A stretch of 64,000 nucleotides of DNA from Bacteroidota bacterium (GTDB lineage: Bacteria > Bacteroidota > Bacteroidia > Chitinophagales > LD1). The notes beneath the pieces were generated by a model, which was given only the letters and a program-made list of their open reading frames with translations, had not been told where the DNA came from and did no database searches. Positions 7,304-16,820 of this stretch are shown here, one piece after another. The DNA lies in the NCBI GenBank assembly GCA_947475165.1, contig CANJLD010000009.1, forward strand, positions 1 to 64,000, given 5' to 3'. Numbering within the stretch: position 1 is the first letter of the stretch; each line of letters starts with the position of its first letter. A program made the position numbers and the translations under genes.

Positions 7304-9370
7304 TTACTTAGTGTATTTCTTCCTCCGGTAAAACCCGAAGGCTATGCCCAGTAAAACTATAAGCGAAATGGGGAGGGCGATGTTGATGAGCTGCCATTGC
7401 AGTTTTTCGTCTTCTACTTTTACGCTGTTCAGCATGCGCAGTTTTACTTCTTTGTTGCGGGTTTCGAGGATGCCGCTGTCGTCAATTAAATATTCGATGC
7501 AGTTTAGGATAAAGCTGTTGTTGGCGAATTGCTGCTTGGTATACATGTAATAACCGAGCGGGTATGCCGAGCTGTCATCGCGCACTTCGTTGCGGATGAT
7601 ATCGCCATCGGCAATTACAATCATTTTGCTGCGCTTGCTTTTTTCGGTGAATTTTAAATTCTGAACGGTGTCGCTGGCAGATAAAAATTCGGGCGACAAC
7701 CGGTTTTTGTAAACCGATTCAAACTCGCCTTCGAGCAAAACCGCCACCGGTAACTTAGGCTGGTTGTAATAAGCAGGGTTTGGTTTTGTTTGAAGAATGC
7801 CGAAGTGAACGCGGGTAGGCGCGAGTTGTGCTTTTGCGTTTTCGGTAGTGTGCAGCAAAATAGTTTTGTTGACTCCCGGATTTTTTACCGTGTCGACCGT
7901 GCTGGCGAAAAAACTTGCCACCGGGTCGAGGTTGCGGTTGATGGCGTGGTTGTTATCGGCCACCAGCAACGGAAAATAATACCACGGAAACATTTCGGTT
8001 TGCGGGGCATTGCCCATTTGCCCAACAATAAGCGGAATAGGATTGCAGAGGTTGATATCCTGCACTACATCGGTGTTTATGCGCGCGCCATATTTAAACA
8101 GCATGTCGTCCAGGTTAAAATCGTTGTCCTGCACAAACTGACCGGTGGGGCTTATCTTCAGACTGTCGAGCGAAGCGGTGGTGCCGTCTACCAGCCACAG
8201 CACTTTCCCTCCGTGCATGATGTACTGGTCTATTTTGTATTTGTCTTTTTCATCAAAAGCCATGCGGGGTTTTGCAATGACTATCACGTCAATTCTTTCG
8301 GGGATGTGATAGCTATTTTGCAGGTCGAAATCTTTTACCTCATATTCTAAAGTAGTAAGCGTTTGGCGGATGCCTGCAGTTTCGAGATTGGTGAGTTCTT
8401 TGTTGCCTTGTATAAATGCCACCTGCGGTGAACGGTACTGACTGAGCTTTTGAATGGCGTTCGCGAATTTGTATTCGAGCAGAATTTCGGAGTTGTTGAG
8501 AATTTGCGTTGGCGAAAAACCAATTTGATTTTCGAGCAACTGCACCGGCATGCTTCTTCCGCCAAAACTTACAATGGCTCCGGGGAATATAAGTTGCTGT
8601 TTGCTTTCGGTTTTGCTTTTGGTGGTAAGGTTGGTTGGCGATAGTCCGCGCTGAATTAAATCGCTCATCAAGGCTTTGCGTTCATCGAGATTCTGAATCG
8701 CCATCGGGTCGATGAATTCAAACTCGATGTTCTTGCCACCGTAGGCGCGGAGCTCGTTAAGTAAATTGCGGGTTGATTCTTTTAAGCGGGTAAAGCCGGC
8801 ATTCAAATCTCCATCCAGATAAACTTTTATCGTCACTACATCTTTCAGGTTTTTCGTCAGCGTTTTTGACGGCTGCGAAATGGAGTAGCGTTTTTCGGAA
8901 GTCAGGTCTAACCGGTAATAAAAATAACGAGAGATAACGCTAACCAACAAAATAATTATAACAGTTAGCGTAAGTTTTATGATTGAATCTTTTTCGGGAG
9001 CTCCTCTTGGTCCTAAATACTTTATATCAGTGAAAGCGAGGATTGGAAAAAATATAAACCCGAGAAAAACCAAGCCAAAAGAAAAGCTGCTATCCTTCCC
9101 AAAAGATTTAGAGAGGTCGTGAATTATAATGACAAACACAGCGATATTTAAAATTGGAATACATAGTAGAGCTAAATACCACCAGGGTTTACCAACAATT
9201 TTAAGAAGGACAAGAATGTTATAAACCGGAACAATTGCCGCCCATCCTGGCTTGTTAGCTTTTAAGTATATTTTCCAATAAGAAGTTATTAAAACCAGTA
9301 TAACTATGAAGTTTACAACCAGTAGAGTTGTTCCTAAATTTGTTACAATGCTTTTTAATTGTTCAATCAT
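7304..9370 (-). CDS. gldG: GldG-like ABC-associated protein with N-terminal DUF5684-type membrane domain
   Basis: 688 residues. Residues about 150-640 match GldG: a membrane helix at 130-150, then LTSEKRYSISQPSKTLTKNL, the periplasmic GldG-type domain (VDVIVIAKPRMAFDEKDKYKIDQYI..GGKVLWLVDG near 375) and a C-terminal membrane helix (660-680) with a basic tail. GldG works with GldA and GldF in an ABC-type complex needed for gliding in flavobacteria. Unusual is the N-terminal addition: residues 15-125 form a four-helix membrane region with KANKPGWAAIVPVYN and KIVGKPWWYLALLCIPILN, the pattern of DUF5684 and of the N-terminus of some Bacteroidota signal peptidases. The gene follows gldF with an 18-nt gap. 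Confidence 0.88.
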   Translation of the reverse strand: MIEQLKSIVTNLGTTLLVVNFIVILVLITSYWKIYLKANKPGWAAIVPVYNILVLLKIVGKPWWYLALLCIPILNIAVFVIIIHDLSKSFGKDSSFSFGLVFLGFIFFPILAFTDIKYLGPRGAPEKDSIIKLTLTVIIILLVSVISRYFYYRLDLTSEKRYSISQPSKTLTKNLKDVVTIKVYLDGDLNAGFTRLKESTRNLLNELRAYGGKNIEFEFIDPMAIQNLDERKALMSDLIQRGLSPTNLTTKSKTESKQQLIFPGAIVSFGGRSMPVQLLENQIGFSPTQILNNSEILLEYKFANAIQKLSQYRSPQVAFIQGNKELTNLETAGIRQTLTTLEYEVKDFDLQNSYHIPERIDVIVIAKPRMAFDEKDKYKIDQYIMHGGKVLWLVDGTTASLDSLKISPTGQFVQDNDFNLDDMLFKYGARINTDVVQDINLCNPIPLIVGQMGNAPQTEMFPWYYFPLLVADNNHAINRNLDPVASFFASTVDTVKNPGVNKTILLHTTENAKAQLAPTRVHFGILQTKPNPAYYNQPKLPVAVLLEGEFESVYKNRLSPEFLSASDTVQNLKFTEKSKRSKMIVIADGDIIRNEVRDDSSAYPLGYYMYTKQQFANNSFILNCIEYLIDDSGILETRNKEVKLRMLNSVKVEDEKLQWQLINIALPISLIVLLGIAFGFYRRKKYTK

Positions 9371-9388
9371 GCTTATAAAATATTGCTC

Positions 9389-10120
9389 TTACCATTTTCT
9401 GCTTGATAACGCTGTTCGTGTCAATAAAATGAATAGAGAAATCATACTGAGAAAATAAACTACATCGCGGGTATCAATTACGCCTTTGCCCATGGCATCA
9501 TAGTGCGCGCTTAAGCCGAGTGAATCAACGAGGTAATCGTTTTTGCCTACAAAAATTCCGAATTGAGAAATGTAGCTGAATGCTAGGTAAAGGAAGAAAC
9601 ACAGAAACACTCCGAGGATGAACGCCACAATTTGATTGGAGGTAATAGAGGAACAGAAAATGCCGATAGCCACAAACACAGCACCGAGAAAAAACAACCC
9701 GAAATAAGAGCCGAGGATTCCGCCTACATCAATATTGCCTACCGGTGATGCCAATGCGTAAACGGTGTAGAAATAAATGAAGGTGGGGATGATGGCGATG
9801 AGCACGAGCAATAAAGCAGCGAAGTATTTTCCGAGAATGATTTGCAATTCGGTAACCGGACGGGTAGAAAGCAATTCGATAGTGCCGGTATTTATTTCCT
9901 CGGCAAACGACCGCATGGTGATTGCAGGAATGAGGAAGATGAAAATGTAAGGGGCAATGCTGAAAAATGAATCGAGTGTAGCATAACCGAAATCGAGAAT
10001 GCTGGTGTCGGGGAAAATCCACATGAAGAGGCCAAGCACCAACAGGAACACGATGATGGCGATGTAGCCAATCAGCGAGCTGAAAAATTGTTGGAGTTCT
10101 TTAAGGAATATTGCTTTCAT
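9389..10120 (-). CDS. gldF: GldF, ABC-2-type permease
   Basis: 243 residues with about six membrane helices, the usual GldF length. Family features seen are the N-terminal KELQQFFSSLIGYIAIIVFLL, the SFAEEINTGTIELLSTRPVTELQIILGKY loop near residue 70 (shared by ABC-2 permeases of the GldF/NosY type) and paired C-terminal helices. It forms the membrane channel of the complex with GldA (ATPase) and GldG. It lies 28 nt after gldA and 18 nt before gldG on the same strand, so one operon. Confidence 0.92.
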   Translation of the reverse strand: MKAIFLKELQQFFSSLIGYIAIIVFLLVLGLFMWIFPDTSILDFGYATLDSFFSIAPYIFIFLIPAITMRSFAEEINTGTIELLSTRPVTELQIILGKYFAALLLVLIAIIPTFIYFYTVYALASPVGNIDVGGILGSYFGLFFLGAVFVAIGIFCSSITSNQIVAFILGVFLCFFLYLAFSYISQFGIFVGKNDYLVDSLGLSAHYDAMGKGVIDTRDVVYFLSMISLFILLTRTALSSRKW

Positions 10121-10148
10121 CTATGCGGGCGCGATAATAATAAAACGG

Positions 10149-11057
10149 TTAACGTGTTAACTGCTTAAACACTTCTTCGAGAGAATACTCTTCTTTATTC
10201 AAATGCAGCAACGTTAAATTCTTCTCTTTCGCGAAATTGAAAATGTCTTCGCGGATGTCTTTCTTTCCTTCCGCTACAAAATTCCATTTGCCGTCTTTTA
10301 ATTGCTCGTAGCTCTTTACACCTTTAATGGTGCCGAGCAATCCGCGGTCGATATTTTGTTTGAATTCTGCCGTCACAATTATTTCGTTGCCTATTCTGTT
10401 CTGCAGGTTTTCGGTAGAGTCGTTGGCTACAATCTTTCCTTTATTAATAATGATAACCCTGTCCGCAACCGCCTGCACTTCCTGCATAATGTGAGAAGAG
10501 AAAATAACCGTTTTGTCTTTGCCGAGTTGTTTAATGAGTGAACGGATTTCTACCAACTGGTTCGGGTCGAGGCCGGAAGTTGGTTCGTCAAGAATTAAAA
10601 CTTCCGGATTGTGCAGCATGGCTTGTGCTAAACCCACGCGCTGCTTGTAACCTTTCGAAAGCTGACCTACTTTCTTTTTTCGTTCAGCCGTTAAACCGGT
10701 CACTTCAATCATCTCGTCAATTCGCTGTTGGGTTATTTTTCCGAGTTTGTGTAAACCTGCTACGAACTCTAAGTATTCACGCACATACATGTCTACATAC
10801 AGCGGATTGTTCTCGGGTAGGTAACCTATTTTCTTTGTTACCTCTAACGGTTCGTTGGTGGTATCGTGTCCGCATACCGTGGCAGTACCCGAAGATTGCG
10901 GAATAAAGCAGGTGAGAATTTTCATGGTGGTAGACTTGCCCGCACCGTTAGGCCCGAGGAAGCCCAGCACTTCGCCCTTGTTTACTTCAAACGAAATTTC
11001 ATCTACCGCTTTTTGCGTGCCGTAGATTTTTGAAAGGCCATTTACTTTAATTGACAT
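10149..11057 (-). CDS. gldA: GldA, ABC transporter ATPase
   Basis: 302 residues, full length. Seen: Walker A GPNGAGKST at about residues 35-43, Q-loop region KKIGYLPENNPLY, signature LSKGYKQRVGLAQAML near 133, Walker B VLILDEPTSGLDP near 155 and the H-loop SSHIM. The C-terminal 80 residues (after about 225) form the extension common in ABC-2 exporters. It energises the GldF/GldG complex at the inner membrane. It is first in the operon gldA-gldF-gldG. Confidence 0.93.
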   Translation of the reverse strand: MSIKVNGLSKIYGTQKAVDEISFEVNKGEVLGFLGPNGAGKSTTMKILTCFIPQSSGTATVCGHDTTNEPLEVTKKIGYLPENNPLYVDMYVREYLEFVAGLHKLGKITQQRIDEMIEVTGLTAERKKKVGQLSKGYKQRVGLAQAMLHNPEVLILDEPTSGLDPNQLVEIRSLIKQLGKDKTVIFSSHIMQEVQAVADRVIIINKGKIVANDSTENLQNRIGNEIIVTAEFKQNIDRGLLGTIKGVKSYEQLKDGKWNFVAEGKKDIREDIFNFAKEKNLTLLHLNKEEYSLEEVFKQLTR

Positions 11058-11138
11058 GGGCGTTTGTTAGAAGCGCGAATTACGAAGTATGTTCTAACAC
11101 TTCCAAATCCGATTGTCACAGTTTTGTAAAATTTTGAA

Positions 11139-11501
11139 TTACTTGAAAGAATATTTGCTCTTCTTCAGCTTAAACTTCTTCTTTTCGGTTTTACTCACGC
11201 AAATAGTTTTCAGTTTCAGCGGCTTGCCCATCAGGCGAACATTAGGCGGTATCTTTCCTTCCCAACCGGTGAAAGTAATTTTCAGCCCGTCCTTTTTATA
11301 TTCTTCGGGAAGCTGCTGCGATACGTAGCGCATATTCTCATTGCTTTCGGGAACGAGCACATAAAGCTCTCCGTTGCTCATTACTTTAACGGTGGCTTTT
11401 ACGTTTTTAATTTCTTTCTCCCACTCAAAATCTAAACCCTGAGCAGAGGTGGCAAATGCAATAAGGAGGGTAAGACTGGCGAAAAGGATGTGCTTCTTCA
11501 T
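11139..11501 (-). CDS. small exported protein of unknown function
   Basis: 120 residues from the ATG at 11501; an in-frame ATG 20 codons earlier is less likely because the later start gives a clean Sec signal peptide (MKKHILFASLTLLIAF..SAQG). The mature part is lysine-rich with alternating beta strands (VKATVKVMSNGELYVLVPE, GLKITFTGWEG) and a very basic end (SKTEKKKFKLKKSKYSF). No family recognised. It is probably periplasmic. Confidence 0.65.
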   Translation of the reverse strand: MKKHILFASLTLLIAFATSAQGLDFEWEKEIKNVKATVKVMSNGELYVLVPESNENMRYVSQQLPEEYKKDGLKITFTGWEGKIPPNVRLMGKPLKLKTICVSKTEKKKFKLKKSKYSFK

Positions 11502-11605
11502 ACGATTGTTTTCTGTTCTGTTTTCAAATGGCTTGCCAAAATACAATTTGATGCCGAACAATAAATTATTTCCCGCTTCGTCAACTTATGACAGTTCACG
11601 TATCT

Positions 11606-11613
11606 TATATTCG
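11606..11613 (+). promoter_or_regulatory. candidate -7 box of the P450 gene, 7 nt before the ATG
   Basis: TATATTCG, a one-base variant of TAnnTTTG, ends 7 nt before the ATG at 11621. If used, it rules out the earlier in-frame ATG at 11588 as the start. Confidence 0.4.
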
Positions 11614-11620
11614 TTTTCAC

Positions 11621-12949
11621 ATGACACAGGCAAAATTTCCACCGGGACCGAGTACCAATCTTTTATGGGCAAAAGAACCAAGCATCCGTAAAGATGTATT
11701 GGGACATTTTCATAACACCGTACGGGCATATAACGGTATTTCGCGGGCAGCTGTTGGGCCATATCATTATGTAAATATTTCTGAGCCTGCTTATATCGAA
11801 CGCATTTTTACGCATCCCGAGATTTACGAAAAGGGCCGCGATGCAAGAACACTTCGTTTTATACTCGGCAATGGTTTGGTAACCAGCGAAGGCGAATTTT
11901 GGTTAAAACAGCGCAGGTTGATTCAGCCGCTGTTTCATAAAAGCCGACTGCAAAGTTTTGTACAGAAGATAGAAGAAAGCACCGCTGCCATGCTGAAAAA
12001 CTGGGAAGGGCATACCGGTGAGGTAATTGACATGCACACCGAAATGACTCAGGTTACTTTGGATATTGTAAGCCAGACTTTAATGAGCACTGAAGTAAAA
12101 GGCGATTTCAAAAGGATAAGTGATGCCTTGGTGGTGGTAATGGAAGGCATGATGAAAATTATCAAACTGCCGGTATGGGTGCCTACACCAGGTAATTTAA
12201 AGATGCAGAAAAACCGCGCGCTCCTTTTTGATACCATTGCAAAAATTATTGAGGAGCGAAGAGCCAGCAAAACAGTTTACAACGATTTGCTGACCATGCT
12301 GATGGAGGTGGAGGATGCCGACACCCGCGAGCGCATGACCGACACGCAACTGCGCGATGAAGTGATTACTATTTTTCTTGCCGGCCATGAAACCACGGCC
12401 AATGCTATGTCCTTTACTTTTTACCTGTTGGCGCAACATCCCGAAATAAAGCAAAGGGTAGTGGAGGAATTCAACAGCGTAATAGGTGATGGCGAAATGA
12501 CTTTCGATAATCTGAATAAACTGGCGTTTACCACCATGGTAATTAAAGAGGCCATGCGCCTATACCCACCGGTTTGGGGCATAACTAGGGATGCTTCGCA
12601 GGAAGATGTGATTGGCGGCTACCGGATTAAGAAAGGTGACAGTATTGCTATGTCGCCTTATGCGGTGCACCGGTTAGAAAAATATTGGGAGAACCCTTTG
12701 AAGTTTGACCCGGAAAGATTCTCACCGGAGCGGATGAAAAACATTCACCGATATGCGTATTTCCCGTTTGGCGGAGGTCAACGCATGTGCATTGGTAATA
12801 ATTTTGCCATGATGGAAATGCAGATTATCCTGGTGATGGCCTGCACGCAATTCAACTTTACATTGGCCGATAACTTTAAATTAGAATTAGAGCCACTCAT
12901 TACACTTCGTCCGAGGCATGGAGTGAAGATGGTGTTGACGAAGATTTAA
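11621..12949 (+). CDS. cytochrome P450
   Basis: 442 residues from the ATG at 11621; an in-frame ATG at 11588 would add 11 residues but would lie before the candidate promoter. P450s are haem-thiolate monooxygenases. Seen: N-terminal KFPPGP (proline-rich hinge, no membrane anchor), I-helix AGHETTANAMSF near residue 257, K-helix ExxR in KEAMRLYP, and the haem-binding FPFGGGQRMCIG with the axial Cys near residue 392. The length and the AGHETT/GGGQRMC motifs resemble soluble bacterial P450s related to CYP102/CYP4-like groups. No ferredoxin gene is adjacent, and the substrate is unknown. Confidence 0.95.
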   Translation: MTQAKFPPGPSTNLLWAKEPSIRKDVLGHFHNTVRAYNGISRAAVGPYHYVNISEPAYIERIFTHPEIYEKGRDARTLRFILGNGLVTSEGEFWLKQRRLIQPLFHKSRLQSFVQKIEESTAAMLKNWEGHTGEVIDMHTEMTQVTLDIVSQTLMSTEVKGDFKRISDALVVVMEGMMKIIKLPVWVPTPGNLKMQKNRALLFDTIAKIIEERRASKTVYNDLLTMLMEVEDADTRERMTDTQLRDEVITIFLAGHETTANAMSFTFYLLAQHPEIKQRVVEEFNSVIGDGEMTFDNLNKLAFTTMVIKEAMRLYPPVWGITRDASQEDVIGGYRIKKGDSIAMSPYAVHRLEKYWENPLKFDPERFSPERMKNIHRYAYFPFGGGQRMCIGNNFAMMEMQIILVMACTQFNFTLADNFKLELEPLITLRPRHGVKMVLTKI

Positions 12950-12970
12950 TTGTGAAATAGAAGTATCTTA

Positions 12971-13654
12971 TTAAACAAAAAATCTTTCAAATTCTTTATT
13001 CAATAATTCAACCGGCACCTGCTCAATGGCATGAGCTACATCCTCATAAATTATAAATTCAGAATTTTTGAGAAGATGATGAGCATAGTCTGTTTCGTCA
13101 AACGTTACCATAGTGTCTTTACCCCCTCTGCCTAATAAAATCTGATTTTCAATTTTTATAAAATCCTGCTCAGTAAGGTGAGTATGTGCCAAATCGCGCA
13201 TCAGTAAAGTGGTTTTACTCATTACACTTTTCCATTCATGTGCTCCATGGCGCTCAGCTAATGATTTAGCAAATGCAGGAACTTTTTCCATTATTTTTTC
13301 TGCGTTCAGCATTTTAATTTCTCTTTCCGCCTCTTCTTCATTCCATTTTAATTTTGTTCCGAGCGTAAAAATTTTCCCAATGCGTTCAGGATAAAAACGC
13401 GCGAGCCATAGTGCCACATAGCCTCCCATGCTGTAACCGAAAATGTCAATCGTTTTAATGTAGTTTTCATTCATCCAGTCCAAAACTTCGTGCGCAAAGT
13501 TTTGAATGGTGAAAGAATGATGATGAGACGATATTCTTCCATGCCCCGAAAAACTCAATGAATGTGTTTTGAATTTGGATTCAAGATTTTTTTCCAATTC
13601 ACCGAATTGTTCCTTTGAACCGAGTGCTCCGTGTAACAATAATATTTCCTTCAT
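12971..13654 (-). CDS. alpha/beta-hydrolase fold enzyme
   Basis: 227 residues from the ATG at 13654; an upstream TTG at 13660 is also in frame. The fold is compact: LLLHGALGSKEQF at the start, nucleophile elbow GYSMGG with Ser near residue 75, and a C-terminal His in EDVAHAIEQ. This fits small esterases of the MhpC/BioH type, but the substrate cannot be named. It runs convergently toward the P450 gene with only about 20 bp between stops. Confidence 0.8.
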   Translation of the reverse strand: MKEILLLHGALGSKEQFGELEKNLESKFKTHSLSFSGHGRISSHHHSFTIQNFAHEVLDWMNENYIKTIDIFGYSMGGYVALWLARFYPERIGKIFTLGTKLKWNEEEAEREIKMLNAEKIMEKVPAFAKSLAERHGAHEWKSVMSKTTLLMRDLAHTHLTEQDFIKIENQILLGRGGKDTMVTFDETDYAHHLLKNSEFIIYEDVAHAIEQVPVELLNKEFERFFV

Positions 13655-13680
13655 AATCAATCTTAGTCAAAAGTTGATGC

Positions 13681-13688
13681 CAAACATA
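13681..13688 (-). promoter_or_regulatory. candidate -7 box of the alpha/beta-hydrolase gene
   Basis: Minus-strand TATGTTTG matches TAnnTTTG exactly and lies 26 nt upstream of the ATG. Confidence 0.35.
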
Positions 13689-13751
13689 AAATAACTTGCG
13701 CTTTGCACCCTCGCGGGTTATATTCATACATCGGAACGTCCGCAAATCTGC

Positions 13752-14171
13752 ATGAATAAAAATTTGTTTCTCAAAATAAGTATTGTTTTTCTACTGGTCG
13801 CTTCTGCCCATTTTTCATTTTCGCAGAACAACGATTATTTCTTAAAATCTTCTGACAACGAGGTGGCTATTGAGGTTTCACGCGGTGCTGAAGGCATTGA
13901 AATTGCTCTTCTTTTTACAAGAGCATCGCAGTTTGAATTTGTAACGATTGAGAAAAGTGCTGACGCACAAAACAATTTCAGCCAATGTAAATACATTAAG
14001 TTTAATGAATCGGCAAACGACAGTGTGGTGATTGTAAAGCGTGATGTGTATCCGCTTAATGCCTCGGAGGATGTTTATTACCGTGTAAAAACAATTACTA
14101 AAGAGGGAGTTTCTCGAGTTTATCCGGCTGTGCGTCTTCCCGGTTTGCACGATACTAAAAAACTGAAATAG
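13752..14171 (+). CDS. exported protein with fibronectin-III-like domain
   Basis: 139 residues: signal peptide of about 24 residues ending FSFSQ, then one beta-sandwich. The order FEFVTIEKSADAQNNFSQCKYI...DVYYRVKTITKEGVSRVYPAVRL resembles the FN3-like module that often precedes type IX sorting domains in Bacteroidota exported proteins (YYRLK...G...YS). No sorting domain follows, so it is a free-standing periplasmic or secreted module. Role unknown. A TATATTCA box lies upstream near 13719. Confidence 0.6.
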   Translation: MNKNLFLKISIVFLLVASAHFSFSQNNDYFLKSSDNEVAIEVSRGAEGIEIALLFTRASQFEFVTIEKSADAQNNFSQCKYIKFNESANDSVVIVKRDVYPLNASEDVYYRVKTITKEGVSRVYPAVRLPGLHDTKKLK

Positions 14172-14176
14172 CTTTT

Positions 14177-16786
14177 CTAATTTTTCTTCAGCTCATTTTT
14201 CTTAGTCAATCGTTGAATGGCATCATTAGCATTGCTGGCAATTAAATCGTAGTCACTTATTTTTTCCTGCAAGTCAAGTTTAGCTGTTTGACTTTGCTCT
14301 GCTACAAGTTCGCTTTGCGCTTTTTTCTTTTTCTCTTCAAATGATTTTGCAATTCGTTTCAATGAACCCTTAGCTCCTCCAACATAAAAATGATTGTCTG
14401 TAGCCATTCCCTGCTCTTCAATGGTCTGAATTCCTTGCAACACTACTTTCTTATCCATTCGGGTTAAAAAATTAGCGTAGTAGTAAAACAACGAATACTT
14501 GCTGATGCTGTTAACCGAGCGCAACCGGTTCTCGAAATAATCCTGGTAACCCGCATCGCCTTCTTTTGCATAAACATCCGCCACGCTTCCTGCCATGTCG
14601 TGGTTTTCTGCATTTTCAAATTGCTTGGCAACTTCCAATGCCTTTTTCGAATCCACTCCGTTCAATGCTTTTAGTGCAGTTGCAGCAACTTCATAAGAAC
14701 TATCTCCAATAGCAGTTTCGAAAAGCGAAATGAACTGTGATGCAGAAGAAGATTTCATCAACCGGAGAATTGCCGACCTGCGGACAGTAGACATTTTATC
14801 GCGCTGAGCCAAATCAGCAATTATTGTAAGCGCACTGTCTTTACTTTCTTTCGGCAAATCCAATTCATCAACAACAAACTGACGGAGATAATATGCAGGG
14901 TCGTGCATCGCGCCAATTAAAATTTGTCTTGCTTCCGGATTTTCCTTTTGAACTTCTGTTAACTTTTTCAAGGCATCAAATCGCTGAACAAATAGTGGCG
15001 TGTTCTGATATTGAAAAATATAGTTCTCTGTTGTCTTGTTTTCTTTCTTTTCACAAAGCACCGCACGCTCTGCATCAAAGTCAATTAAGTCAGGTGCGCC
15101 ATATGCTTTGAAAGCAAATACCTGCGATTTCTTTTTCAAAATCACATTGTATGAATTCACCACTTTGCCATACCAAACATCAATTCGGAAAGGCAATTCG
15201 TAAATAAGTGCTTTGTCTGTATTGTGTTTTTGCTCTATGGTTACATACACACTGTCTGCATCGAAACTATAATTTACATCAAGCATCGGATGGCCTGAAT
15301 TGAGAAACCATTCATTGAAAAACCAGTTCATGTCTTTACCGGTTACTTCTTCAAACGCCAAACGCAGTTGATGAACTTCCACCGGTTTAAACTGATTTGT
15401 TTTTAAATACAATTCAAGCGATTTGAAGAACGCATCATCACCAACAATTTTCCGCAGATAATGCAGGAGCAATCCGCCTTTCTCATAGCTATGGCGGTCG
15501 AACATATCTTCCCGGTCGTCATAACGAAAACGAATGAGGTCAACATTTAAGTCTTTTGCTTCCACCATATATTTATCGAAATTCTCTTGCAGTTTGTAGT
15601 CAGCATACTCGCGTCCGTATTTGTATTCGCTCCATAAATACTCTCCGTAAGTAGCAAACGATTCGTTAAGCGGAAGGTTGCTCCAACTTTCAGTAGTCAC
15701 CAAATCGCCAAACCATTGGTGAAATAATTCGTGGCTGATAACGTCCTCAAAAGTTTCATCCAGCAACTCGCGCGAATCGCGCTGAATAAATTCTCCGTGT
15801 AATGTGGCTGAAGTATTTTCCATCGCCCCGCTCACATAATCGCGCACCACTATCTGCGAATATTTTTGCCACGGATAATCGAAGCCGAGTTTTTGTGAGA
15901 AGAATTCTATCATCTGCGGTGTGTTGCCGAAAATCTGTTCGGCATAAGGCGCATACTTTTTCTCCATATAATAGTTCACCGGAATATCTCGCCACCGGTC
16001 CTGTACAATAGAAAAATCTCCAACTGCCATCATTACCAAGTAAGGCGCGTGAGGCAAATCCATCTTCCAATAATCAGTTACGATACTATCGTTCACATCG
16101 GTTGAAGAAACCAAAGTTCCGTTGCTGAGCGAAACGTATTTCTTTAAATGCGAGATGTAAATCTCATCTGTCATTTTTTGGTTCGGCTTATCTATAGTTG
16201 GAAACCAACAGGAGTTTGATTCGGTTTCACCTTGAGTCCATATCTGGATAGGTTTTGTTGAATCTTTTCCGAGCGGGTTGATGAAATACAGCCCTTTGTC
16301 TTCGCTGATAGCGGCACTGCCACCGGCTTTTCGCTCTTCAGGTTTAGCGGTGTAATCAATATAAATTTTCAGTTGCTCGCCCGCCTCGTATTTTCTATTG
16401 AGTTGAATTTTTAATTCAAGCGAATCATAAGTGAATTGCAAACTCTCGCGGGAATTAGGACCGGTTACTAAACACACTTCGCGAATATCAAATTGCTTGG
16501 CATCAAGCGTAACTGAATATTGCGGATAGAAATGCGGTTTGAGTGTAATAGTTGCCTTACCGTTTAAATATTGCCTCGCATAGTCAAATCCTACTTCAAG
16601 TTTGGTATGGATTAAATCAAAATCTTTTGTCGCAGAAGCCCGATAAGGGTTTTCACGAGAAGCAGTTATTTCCAGTGTATCTAATTCAATAGAAACAACA
16701 TCTTTATCGGCAGTTGTTTTTTTAGTAGTAGAGCACGAAGCGGCAAAGCACAAGGCAATTGCCGCAATAAAGAAATGTTGAGACAT
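14177..16786 (-). CDS. M1-family zinc aminopeptidase, lipoprotein
   Basis: 869 residues from the ATG at 16786, chosen over the first ATG because it gives a lipoprotein signal (IALCFAASC with a lipidated Cys). Seen: the substrate-binding GAMEN motif, the zinc site HELFH with His352, Glu353 and His356, and the third ligand region NESFATYGEY. The C-terminal region (after about 560) looks like helical HEAT/ARM-type repeats. It removes N-terminal residues from peptides, probably at the cell surface or in the periplasm. A clear -7 box lies 18 nt upstream, just after the terminator of the next gene upstream. Confidence 0.93.
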   Translation of the reverse strand: MSQHFFIAAIALCFAASCSTTKKTTADKDVVSIELDTLEITASRENPYRASATKDFDLIHTKLEVGFDYARQYLNGKATITLKPHFYPQYSVTLDAKQFDIREVCLVTGPNSRESLQFTYDSLELKIQLNRKYEAGEQLKIYIDYTAKPEERKAGGSAAISEDKGLYFINPLGKDSTKPIQIWTQGETESNSCWFPTIDKPNQKMTDEIYISHLKKYVSLSNGTLVSSTDVNDSIVTDYWKMDLPHAPYLVMMAVGDFSIVQDRWRDIPVNYYMEKKYAPYAEQIFGNTPQMIEFFSQKLGFDYPWQKYSQIVVRDYVSGAMENTSATLHGEFIQRDSRELLDETFEDVISHELFHQWFGDLVTTESWSNLPLNESFATYGEYLWSEYKYGREYADYKLQENFDKYMVEAKDLNVDLIRFRYDDREDMFDRHSYEKGGLLLHYLRKIVGDDAFFKSLELYLKTNQFKPVEVHQLRLAFEEVTGKDMNWFFNEWFLNSGHPMLDVNYSFDADSVYVTIEQKHNTDKALIYELPFRIDVWYGKVVNSYNVILKKKSQVFAFKAYGAPDLIDFDAERAVLCEKKENKTTENYIFQYQNTPLFVQRFDALKKLTEVQKENPEARQILIGAMHDPAYYLRQFVVDELDLPKESKDSALTIIADLAQRDKMSTVRRSAILRLMKSSSASQFISLFETAIGDSSYEVAATALKALNGVDSKKALEVAKQFENAENHDMAGSVADVYAKEGDAGYQDYFENRLRSVNSISKYSLFYYYANFLTRMDKKVVLQGIQTIEEQGMATDNHFYVGGAKGSLKRIAKSFEEKKKKAQSELVAEQSQTAKLDLQEKISDYDLIASNANDAIQRLTKKNELKKN

Positions 16787-16804
16787 GATTGATTTTTGAG
16801 AACG

Positions 16805-16812
16805 CAAATGTA
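16805..16812 (-). promoter_or_regulatory. candidate -7 box of the M1 peptidase gene
   Basis: Minus-strand TACATTTG matches TAnnTTTG. It sits between the terminator-like hairpin at 16821-16856 and the M1 ATG, so the peptidase probably has its own transcript. Confidence 0.45.
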
Positions 16813-16820
16813 GAAAAAAC

